DNA from: an uncultured Oscillospiraceae bacterium | Lineage (GTDB): Bacteria > Bacillota > Clostridia > Oscillospirales > Oscillospiraceae | DNA: 8,998 bases | Direction of reading: 5' to 3' | NCBI GenBank assembly: GCA_934572365.1 | Contig: CAKTKX010000048.1 | Span: 1-8,998 of the forward strand | Part shown: positions 1 through 5,562 of the stretch, one piece after another | Layout of the letters: each line of letters opens with the position of its first letter | How positions within the stretch are numbered: position 1 is the first letter of the stretch | The notes under the pieces: generated by a model | Seen by the model: the letters and a program-made list of their open reading frames with translations, nothing else | What the model was told of the DNA's origin: nothing | Database searches by the model: none | Made by a program: the position numbers and the translations under genes

Positions 1-24
1 GTCGTGGCTGTCGAGGCTGAGTAA
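1..24 (+). CDS. C-terminal end of an upstream gene (partial)
   Basis: Frame 1 reads seven codons, VVAVEAE, and stops at TAA (22-24). A strong hairpin terminator begins 19 nt later, which suggests this is the true end of a gene on the plus strand. Seven residues are too few to identify the product. The frame choice rests only on the stop lying just before the terminator. Confidence 0.4.
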   Translation, partial: VVAVEAE

Positions 25-42
25 GCCAACAAGCGGAAAGCA

Positions 43-72
43 GAGGAAGGTGCGTCGCGCCTTCCTCTTTTT
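43..72 (+). terminator. Rho-independent terminator of the upstream gene
   Basis: GAGGAAGG (43-50) pairs perfectly with CCTTCCTC (60-67). Further pairs (G52-C58, C53-G57) close the loop, and a run of five T follows (68-72). It separates the upstream gene from the palindrome and the der promoter. Confidence 0.85.
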
Positions 73-84
73 CCATGTTTTTTG

Positions 85-248
85 AGGGAAACTCTGATTA
101 AATCGTCTTCGGCTGACATCGGATCTTTTCCCCCAGCTGTGCGGTTTCAAAAGCGGGAAATACACAAAGTATTCCTCCGCTTTTGAAACCTTCATCTGGT
201 GAAAAATCTCTCGCTGTCAGCTCTCGTCGATTTAATCAGAGCTTCCCT
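85..248. repeat. 164-bp imperfect palindrome, MITE-like hairpin element
   Basis: The whole stretch folds back on itself about one centre (166/167) with no net insertion or deletion between arms. The outer arms, 85-105 and 228-248, match at 20 of 21 positions and carry CTCTGATTAAATCG and its complement. Middle segments 112-118 and 215-221 (GCTGACA/TGTCAGC) also pair. The inner arms, 143-156 and 177-190 (GGTTTCAAAAGCGG), pair perfectly over 14 bp. AATAC/GTATT (159-163/169-173) closes an ACAAA loop. It encodes no plausible protein. It sits between a terminator and the der promoter. The shape fits a small non-autonomous mobile element or a dispersed extragenic palindrome. I see no clear target-site duplication, so mobility is inferred. 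Confidence 0.8.
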
Positions 249-306
249 AGAAAGCAATATTCACCAAAAGCACTCTGTTAAATTTGTATGAATCCACTTT
301 TTTGCA

Positions 307-335
307 TTGCTTTTGCCGGGAAGATGTGTCATAAT
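307..335 (+). promoter_or_regulatory. Promoter of der-plsY-gpsA
   Basis: A -35-like TTGCTT (307-312) is followed after 17 nt by CATAAT (330-335), preceded by TG at 327-328 (extended -10). Transcription would start near 341 and give a leader of about 33 nt. The der ribosome binding site AGGAAG (361-366) lies 7 nt before the start codon. Inferred from consensus match and spacing only. Confidence 0.6.
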
Positions 336-373
336 AAACAGGATCATCCGTCATATGGAAAGGAAGTGTTACC

Positions 374-1708
374 ATGGCAAAACCTCTGGTCGCCATCGTC
401 GGGCGACCCAATGTGGGCAAATCCATGCTTTTCAATAAACTCACAGGGCAGCGCACCTCCATCGTAGAGGACACCCCCGGCGTCACCCGGGACCGGATTT
501 ACGGCAGCTGCGAATGGTGCGGGCGCACCTTCTCCCTGGTGGATACCGGCGGCATCGAGCCGGGTACGGACAGTGAAATGCTGAAATTCATGCGCCGTCA
601 GGCGGAAATCGGCATCGAGCTGGCCGACGCCATTATCATGGTGGTGGACGTGCATTCCGGCGTCACCGCCGCCGATCAGGACGTGGCCACCATGCTGCGC
701 AAATCAGGCAAGCCCATTGCGCTCGCCGTAAACAAGTGCGACTCCGTCGGCCCCGTGAACCCCGATGTGTACGAATTTTACAGTCTCGGCATCGGCGACC
801 TGTTTGAGACCTCCGCCATCCACGGCCACGGCACCGGCGATCTGCTGGACTGGGTTCTGGAAAACATCCCGGAGGATTCCGGCGAGGAGGAGGACAGCGA
901 CGTCATCAAAGTCGCCATCGTGGGCAAGCCCAACGTGGGCAAGTCCAGTCTGTTAAACCGGATTCTCGGCGAGGAGCGGGTCATCGTCTCCGACGTGGCC
1001 GGCACCACCCGGGACGCCATCGACTCCTATTTTGAAAACGAAACCGGGAAATACTGCTTCATCGACACCGCCGGTATGCGCCGGAAGAGCAAGGTGGATG
1101 ACGCCATCGAAAAATACTCCAACATGCGCTCCATCAGCGCCATCGACCGGGCGGATGTGTGCCTGATCCTCATTGACGCCAACGACGGCGTCACCGAGCA
1201 GGACACCAAGATCGCCGGTCTTGTCCACGAGGCAGGCAAAGCCGCCGTCATCGTGGTCAACAAGTGGGACGCGGTGGAGAACAAGGAAACCAACACCATG
1301 CGGGACATGGAGACAAAGGTTCGTCAGGGCTTAAGCTACATGCTCTACGCCCCGGTGCTGTTCCTCTCCGCCCTCACCGGGCAGCGGGTGGACAGGCTCT
1401 TCCAGGTCATTCAGGACGTTCACGCCCAGAATACCAGCCGCATCACCACCGGCGCGCTGAACAGCGTCCTGGCCGACGCCACCGCCCGGGTGCAGCCGCC
1501 TACGGATAAGGGCCGCCGCCTGAAGATTTTCTACATGACCCAGGCCAGCACCAAGCCGCCCCATTTCGTCATTTTCTGCAACGACGCCCGGCTGTTCCAC
1601 TTCTCCTATCAGCGCTATCTGGAAAACCAGATCCGGGAGGTCTTCGGTCTGAACGGCACCCCCATCCGCATCACCATCCGGCAGCGGGGCGACAAGGAGG
1701 ACGAGTGA
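374..1708 (+). CDS. der: Ribosome biogenesis GTPase Der (EngA)
   Basis: Der is a cytoplasmic GTPase with two tandem G domains that is needed for late 50S subunit assembly. Both domains are complete in this 444-residue protein, a usual length for the family. Domain 1 has GRPNVGKS at 10-17, TPGVTRDR at 34-41, DTGG at 57-60 and NKCD at 120-123. An acidic linker (about 166-176, EDSGEEEDSD) follows. Domain 2 has GKPNVGKS at 184-191, AGTTRDA at 209-215, DTAG at 231-234 and NKWD at 296-299. The rest (about 350-444), with KPPHFVIFCND and a basic tail, is the KH-like RNA-binding domain. The residue after the first P-loop is Met rather than the common Thr, which should not matter. The ATG at 374 has AGGAAG 7 nt upstream. 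It is first of three genes and its stop overlaps the plsY start by one base. Confidence 0.98.
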   Translation: MAKPLVAIVGRPNVGKSMLFNKLTGQRTSIVEDTPGVTRDRIYGSCEWCGRTFSLVDTGGIEPGTDSEMLKFMRRQAEIGIELADAIIMVVDVHSGVTAADQDVATMLRKSGKPIALAVNKCDSVGPVNPDVYEFYSLGIGDLFETSAIHGHGTGDLLDWVLENIPEDSGEEEDSDVIKVAIVGKPNVGKSSLLNRILGEERVIVSDVAGTTRDAIDSYFENETGKYCFIDTAGMRRKSKVDDAIEKYSNMRSISAIDRADVCLILIDANDGVTEQDTKIAGLVHEAGKAAVIVVNKWDAVENKETNTMRDMETKVRQGLSYMLYAPVLFLSALTGQRVDRLFQVIQDVHAQNTSRITTGALNSVLADATARVQPPTDKGRRLKIFYMTQASTKPPHFVIFCNDARLFHFSYQRYLENQIREVFGLNGTPIRITIRQRGDKEDE

Positions 1709-2331
1709 TGCTCCAGAGAATTCTTATTACCGCCCTTGTCTCCTATTTTCTCGGCAACCATAACGGTGCCATCTGCGTCAGTGCCATGCTTCACGACGAC
1801 GTGCGCAGCCATGGCAGCGGCAACGCGGGGCTGACCAACTTCATCCGCAGCTACGGCGCGGGGCGCTCCGCAATGGTCATTGCCATCGACGTGGGCAAAG
1901 CCGTCCTCGCCTGTCTGCTGGGCGCTCTTGTGTTTGAGCCTTACGGTCTGCGTCTGGAAGGCATGACCCTTGCAGGTGCCTGCGTGATGCTGGGACATGA
2001 CTTCCCCGCCTTACAGGGCTTCCGGGGCGGCAAGGGCATTTTAAGCGGCTGGTTCATCGCATGGACGATCGACTGGCGCATCGGGCTGCTCATCGGTGTC
2101 GTTTTCTTCGTGACCTATCTCATCACGAAGTACGTCTCTCTGGGCAGCGTGCTGGCCTCCATCACCTTCGCCGTCGGCTTTGTCGTCTTTCAGCATGACC
2201 ACGTGTACGTTATGGCCGGAGGTATTTTCATGGGCGCGCTGTGCGTCTTCATGCACCGGGCAAACATCCTCCGCCTGATTCGGGGCGAGGAACGAAAAAC
2301 CAATCTCTTTGGGAAAGGAAACAAATCATGA
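1708..2331 (+). CDS. plsY: Acyl-phosphate:glycerol-3-phosphate acyltransferase PlsY
   Basis: PlsY is an integral membrane enzyme that moves the acyl group from acyl-phosphate (made by PlsX) to glycerol-3-phosphate, giving lysophosphatidic acid, the first step of phospholipid synthesis. The 207-residue protein is hydrophobic with about five to six membrane segments. It carries the family motifs: GSGNAGLTN at 36-44, GHDFP at 96-100 with FRGGKG at 105-110 (glycerol-phosphate and phosphate binding), and HRANILRL..GEE at 183-195. The N-terminal motif, usually like SYLLGSIP, reads SYFLGNHNG, a divergent version. I chose ATG 1708 over the in-frame GTG at 1705 because AAGGAGG (1694-1700) lies 7 nt from it. 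The gene overlaps der by one base and gpsA by four (ATGA), so translation is probably coupled. Its substrate is the product of its neighbour GpsA. Confidence 0.96.
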   Translation: MLQRILITALVSYFLGNHNGAICVSAMLHDDVRSHGSGNAGLTNFIRSYGAGRSAMVIAIDVGKAVLACLLGALVFEPYGLRLEGMTLAGACVMLGHDFPALQGFRGGKGILSGWFIAWTIDWRIGLLIGVVFFVTYLITKYVSLGSVLASITFAVGFVVFQHDHVYVMAGGIFMGALCVFMHRANILRLIRGEERKTNLFGKGNKS

Positions 2332-3326
2332 AAGCAGCAGTTGTTGGCAGCGGCGCCTGGGGTACCGCTCTGGCCGTCCGTCTGTGCAAAAACGGTCACG
2401 ACGTGACCATGTGGACGTACGAAAAGGACAAGATTCCGGAAATGCTGGAAACCCATCACAATCCCCGCCTTCCCGCGGCGGTATTGCCGGAAACCTTAAA
2501 AATCAGCGGTGATTATGATTGTGTCAGGGGCTGCAAGCTGGTGGTCATGGCAACGCCCTCCTTCCCCCTGCGCGCCGTCAGCCGGGGCGTGGCTCCCTAC
2601 ATTGACGACGACGCCGTGGTGGTCTCCGTCACCAAGGGCTTGGAGCAGGGCACCCATCTGCGCATGAGTCAGGTGGTTGCTCAGGAGACCGGCAAAAATG
2701 TTGTCGCCCTCACCGGCCCCAGCCATGCTGAGGAGGTCTGCATCAACCTTCCTACCGGTCTGCTGGCTGCCAGCACCGATCAGGCGCTGGCGGAATTTGT
2801 GCAGGACGCTTTCATGGCGGACACCCTTCGGGTGTACACCAGCCCCGATCCCGTGGGCGCGGAGCTGGGTGCGGCGCTGAAAAATGTCATTGCCCTGTGC
2901 GCCGGTATCACCGACGGTCTCGGCTTCGGGGACAACGCCAAGGCCATGCTCATGACCCGTGGCCTGACGGAGACAGCCCGTCTGGGCGTGGCGCTGGGTG
3001 CGAAAAAGGAAACCTTTGCCGGGCTTGCCGGTGTGGGCGACCTGATCGTCACCTGCACCTCCATGCACTCCCGCAACCGTCGGGCGGGCATTCTCATCGG
3101 TCAGGGTAAGGATCCCCAGACCGCCATGAAGGAGGTCGGCGCGGTGGTGGAGGGTTATTATGCCGCCAAATCCGCCTATGAGCTGGGCAAGGCAAAGGGC
3201 ATCGACATGCCCATCACCGATGCCGCCTACAAGGTGCTTTACGAGGGCGCAGACGTAAAAGACGCCGTTCAGGCGCTTCTCTCCCGCCAGCGCAAATCCG
3301 AATCCGAGGACGCGGGCTGGCAATAA
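2328..3326 (+). CDS. gpsA: Glycerol-3-phosphate dehydrogenase [NAD(P)+] GpsA
   Basis: GpsA is a cytoplasmic enzyme that reduces dihydroxyacetone phosphate to sn-glycerol-3-phosphate, the backbone used by PlsY. The 332-residue protein is full length. The N-terminal Rossmann fold has GSGAWGTA at 7-14. SVTKGLE carries the conserved Lys103, and GPSHAEE lies at 130-136. The C-terminal helical domain starts with the catalytic lysine in ALKN (Lys185), followed by GDNAKAMLMTRG (201-212) and GLAGVGDLIVTCTS. The start is the ATG at 2328, inside the plsY stop (ATGA overlap), with AAAGGA at 2314-2319. The frame stays open further upstream, but that part lies wholly inside plsY and lacks family similarity. 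It is the last gene of the operon and a hairpin terminator follows within 11 nt. Confidence 0.98.
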   Translation: MKAAVVGSGAWGTALAVRLCKNGHDVTMWTYEKDKIPEMLETHHNPRLPAAVLPETLKISGDYDCVRGCKLVVMATPSFPLRAVSRGVAPYIDDDAVVVSVTKGLEQGTHLRMSQVVAQETGKNVVALTGPSHAEEVCINLPTGLLAASTDQALAEFVQDAFMADTLRVYTSPDPVGAELGAALKNVIALCAGITDGLGFGDNAKAMLMTRGLTETARLGVALGAKKETFAGLAGVGDLIVTCTSMHSRNRRAGILIGQGKDPQTAMKEVGAVVEGYYAAKSAYELGKAKGIDMPITDAAYKVLYEGADVKDAVQALLSRQRKSESEDAGWQ

Positions 3327-3336
3327 CTGCATACGG

Positions 3337-3365
3337 AAAATGGCATCCCTCTGGGATGCCATTTT
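3337..3365 (+). terminator. Terminator after gpsA
   Basis: AAAATGGCATCCC (3337-3349) pairs perfectly with GGGATGCCATTTT (3353-3365) around a TCT loop. The T run is short (four, inside the stem), but the flanking A and T tracts fit an intrinsic terminator that could work in both directions. A near copy lies at 4569-4597. Confidence 0.8.
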
Positions 3366-3389
3366 GCCTGTCGAAAAGGGTATGCGCCC

Positions 3390-3418
3390 TTGCTATCGGG
3401 TTTCGTGTGTGCTATACT
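3390..3418 (+). promoter_or_regulatory. Promoter-like sequence ahead of the hairpin cluster
   Basis: TTGCTA (3390-3395) and TATACT (3413-3418) are separated by exactly 17 nt, and TGC (3410-3412) forms an extended -10 (TGnTATACT). No gene starts nearby: the next credible start codon is about 345 nt on, past a run of hairpins. It may therefore drive a structured RNA or the distant traX. An 8-bp direct repeat, ATACTGAA (3414-3421 and 3426-3433), overlaps the -10. Function is inferred from consensus only. Confidence 0.5.
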
Positions 3419-3423
3419 GAATG

Positions 3424-3587
3424 TCATACTGAACTCCAATTAAAATCTTTAGAAAAGATTTTAATTGCCCGAAGGGCAAGGAGTTCATATGAGACTTGTT
3501 TTGTGATTTCTTTCCTTATAAATCACAAAACTGGCAGCGCCATTAGGCGATGCCTTCCTGATTAAAATCAAAGATTTTAATCAGGAA
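3424..3587 (+). other. Dense multi-hairpin element, possible structured RNA or mobile palindromic repeat
   Basis: Almost every base can pair. TCATACTGAACTCC (3424-3437) pairs with GGAGTTCATATGA (3480-3492) with one bulged C. It encloses two hairpins, AATTAAAATCTTT/AAAGATTTTAATT (3438-3450/3454-3466, loop AGA) and GCCC-GAA-GGGC (3467-3477), so the three stems form a three-way junction. Next come TTTTGTGATTT/AAATCACAAAA (3499-3509/3520-3530), GGCAGCGCC/GGCGATGCC (3533-3541/3546-3554, loop ATTA, one mismatch), and TTCCTGATTAAAATC/GATTTTAATCAGGAA (3555-3569/3573-3587, loop AAA, perfect over 15 bp). The first and last AT-rich stems share ATTAAAATC...GATTTTAAT. No hairpin is followed by a U run, so these are not simple terminators. 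I do not recognise it as a known riboswitch or RNA family. The rest of the gene-free stretch (3588-3764) is A+T-rich with only weak signals. Confidence 0.6.
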
Positions 3588-3645
3588 ATAGTATCAGTTC
3601 AATAAATCGGAATTTGTAAGGAACAGTAAATTTAAATTTATTCTC

Positions 3646-3674
3646 TTGGAGTCTGTTTTTAGAGAAATTAAAAT
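3646..3674 (+). promoter_or_regulatory. Candidate traX promoter
   Basis: TTGGAG (3646-3651) and TAAAAT (3669-3674) are spaced 17 nt apart, giving a leader of roughly 85 nt before traX. The match is moderate and the region is A+T-rich, where such pairs arise easily. The promoter-like sequence at 3390-3418 is a rival source of traX transcription. Confidence 0.35.
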
Positions 3675-3764
3675 ATGTTACAGGTTTTTCCCACAGGGTA
3701 AAGATATGTGTGACATGTTGCTTTTGTTAAAAAAGCGGAGATTCGTACAAAAGGTGGAAATGGT

Positions 3765-4505
3765 ATGATGGATAAATATAAAATACTTAATCGGGATGCT
3801 ATTAAGTATATTGCTATGTTTTTAATGTTGTTGAATCATATATCAACGATTTTTATGAAGTCAGGAAAATTATGGTCAGAGCTTTTTATAGATTTGGGAT
3901 ATTTTACAGCAATTGTAATGTGTTACTTTCTTGTTGAAGGATATCAATATACGCATTCAAAAAAGAACTATGCAATCAGATTGTTAATTTTTGCTTTGAT
4001 CTCTGAATTTCCATATTGTTTTGCTTTTACGGAAAGTGGAATATTGGAATTTCAAGGACTTAATATGCTATTTACCCTATTAATTTGTTTTTGTATTCTG
4101 ACTGTAGTTGAAAAAGTGTCAAATATAGTTTTAAAAATCATCTGTGTGTTAGGGTTGATTCTGCTCTCTCTGATTTCGGACTGGGCATTATTAGCACCTA
4201 TATTTACATTGTTATTTATTTGGAGTCGTAATTCAGAAATTAAAATCAAATATGCATTTGCTGTTTCAATGTTGTTATTTGGAACTTTCAATTTCTTAGG
4301 CGGTATTGGAAGATTTTCTATAAAAACAAATATAATTTATGCAATAGGAAGTATGTTGGGTATTGCACTTGCCGGAATTGCAATCATATATTTTTATAAT
4401 GGCAAACGAATGAATAAAGGAAAGAAATTCTCTAAGTGGTTCTTTTATTTCTTCTATCCTGTACACCTATTTATATTAGGATTGATCAGAGTTTGTTTTT
4501 TCTGA
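3765..4505 (+). CDS. TraX-family multi-pass membrane protein (probable acyltransferase-like)
   Basis: The 246-residue protein is very hydrophobic, with roughly seven to eight predicted membrane segments. It matches the TraX family pattern: LNRDAIKYIAMFLMLLNHI near the N-terminus (His25), FLVEGY at 55-60, a GLNMLFTLL segment near 98-106, and a C-terminal FFYPVHL (His234). TraX of the F plasmid N-acetylates pilin. Chromosomal Firmicutes homologues resemble membrane acyltransferases, and their substrate is unknown. ATG 3765 is preferred over ATG 3768 because AAGGTGG (3751-3757) lies 7 nt upstream. Codons are strongly A/T-rich (TTA, ATA, AAA), unlike the GC-rich neighbours, which suggests acquisition by transfer. 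It stands alone, with no pilus or conjugation gene beside it, and lies between two near-identical hairpins. Confidence 0.85.
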   Translation: MMDKYKILNRDAIKYIAMFLMLLNHISTIFMKSGKLWSELFIDLGYFTAIVMCYFLVEGYQYTHSKKNYAIRLLIFALISEFPYCFAFTESGILEFQGLNMLFTLLICFCILTVVEKVSNIVLKIICVLGLILLSLISDWALLAPIFTLLFIWSRNSEIKIKYAFAVSMLLFGTFNFLGGIGRFSIKTNIIYAIGSMLGIALAGIAIIYFYNGKRMNKGKKFSKWFFYFFYPVHLFILGLIRVCFF

Positions 4506-4568
4506 TATTTTCAAAAGCTGACCGTTTTTCCCTTACACCTTTCCTCCGCAAGCCCTTTGAAATACGCC

Positions 4569-4597
4569 AAATGGCATCCCATCCGGGATGCCATTTT
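4569..4597. terminator. Bidirectional terminator between traX and the convergent pseudouridine synthase gene
   Basis: AAATGGCATCCC (4569-4580) pairs perfectly with GGGATGCCATTT (4585-4596) around ATCC, with T at 4597. Reading plus it ends traX (64 nt after its stop). Reading minus it abuts the stop codon of the pseudouridine synthase gene (TGA at 4597-4599). The stem sequence repeats the gpsA terminator at 3337-3365, with only the loop and outermost pair differing. Confidence 0.75.
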
Positions 4598-5562
4598 CAT
4601 ATTTTCACATCGGGAAAATACTGCTCCGCGAAATCCACCTTTTCCACCCGGAAGGACTTGCCGTTGAGATAGGCCAGAGACCCGGCGTCCGTGGTGAAGG
4701 TGAAGGTCAGCTTGTAGGAATACAGCGCCTGGTAGTTCCGGTCGAAGCGCTTGTCCAGCTTGCCGTACTTGCCGTCTCCCAGCAGAGGGTGTCCCGCGTG
4801 GGCGAACTGGGCGCGAATCTGATGTGTGCGGCCGGTGATCAGCTCGCACTCTACAAGGGAAAGTCCCGCCGCGGTTGCGAGGGTGTTGTAATTGGTCTGG
4901 CAGGTCTTGCTGCCGGGCTGGGGCGTGTCCGTGACGTACACCCGGTTTTTCTGGGCGTCCTTGAAAAGATACCCCTTCAGGCTCCCCTCTTTGGGCTTGG
5001 GCGTCCCTTCCACAATGGCCAGATATCGCTTGTCAATCTCCCGATCCTTGATCTTCTGATTCATCACCCGCAGGGCTTCCGCCGTCTTGGCGGCGATCAC
5101 GATGCCCCCGGTGTTCCGGTCAATCCGGTTGCACAGCGCCGGGGTGAAGGCGTTTTCCTCCCGGGGACGCCACTCCCGCTTCTGGTACAGATAGGACTGG
5201 ATGTGGTCGATCAGGGTGCGGCCGTACTCCGCGCCGTCATGGGGATGCACCGCAAGGCCGGGGCGCTTGTCCACAAGCAGAATGTTTTCGTCCTCGTAGA
5301 CGATGCTCAGCTTGGGATTCGCCACGGTGAGATAGGCGTTGTCCTCCCGGGGCTTGTCAAAAAACTCGTCGTTGATATACAGCTGTAAGACGTCGCCTTC
5401 TTGCAGCCGGGTATCCCGGTCGATGCGCTTGCCGTTGCACTTGATGCGCTTGATGCGGATATATTTCTGTGCCAGAGACGCCGGAAGCAGCGGAACTGCC
5501 TTCGCAAGAAAGCGGTCTAAGCGCTGCCCCGCGTCGTTCCGGCCGATGGTAAACTCTTTCAT
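4597..5562 (-). CDS. RluA-family pseudouridine synthase with S4 domain
   Basis: This enzyme family converts specific uridines in 23S rRNA (some members in tRNA) to pseudouridine. The protein has 321 residues, normal for RluC/RluD-like members. An S4 RNA-binding domain occupies about residues 13-64 (QRLDRFLAK, then NGKRIDRDTRLQEGD). The catalytic domain has NRIDRNTGG at 145-153 with the catalytic Asp148; most family members have HRLDxxTSG here. Further on are the conserved GRTHQIRAQFAHAGHPLLGD and GKYG. I placed the start at ATG 5562 (MKEFTIGRNDAGQ). The frame stays open to 5793, but that extension is Gly/His/Pro-rich, lies inside hprK and is not family sequence. The start overlaps the hprK stop by 4 nt (ATGA), with GGGAAG just upstream, so it is probably translated by coupling. 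Which uridine it modifies cannot be told. Confidence 0.95.
   Translation of the reverse strand: MKEFTIGRNDAGQRLDRFLAKAVPLLPASLAQKYIRIKRIKCNGKRIDRDTRLQEGDVLQLYINDEFFDKPREDNAYLTVANPKLSIVYEDENILLVDKRPGLAVHPHDGAEYGRTLIDHIQSYLYQKREWRPREENAFTPALCNRIDRNTGGIVIAAKTAEALRVMNQKIKDREIDKRYLAIVEGTPKPKEGSLKGYLFKDAQKNRVYVTDTPQPGSKTCQTNYNTLATAAGLSLVECELITGRTHQIRAQFAHAGHPLLGDGKYGKLDKRFDRNYQALYSYKLTFTFTTDAGSLAYLNGKSFRVEKVDFAEQYFPDVKI

Noticed and set aside
43..248. Possible CRISPR repeat or tRNA in the first intergenic region
   Set aside because: The symmetry is one long palindrome, not regularly spaced direct repeats, and no cloverleaf with a T-loop is present.
1705..1707. GTG 1705 as the plsY start
   Set aside because: It would leave only 4 nt to the AAGGAGG site, whereas ATG 1708 has the favoured 7 nt spacing.
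2241..2327. Upstream extension of the gpsA frame
   Set aside because: It overlaps plsY in another frame; the Rossmann glycine motif begins 7 residues after ATG 2328, the normal family start.
3356..3565. 69-residue plus-strand frame through the hairpin cluster
   Set aside because: It starts inside the gpsA terminator, has no ribosome binding site and runs through perfect inverted repeats; Cys/Arg/Leu-rich with no family resemblance.
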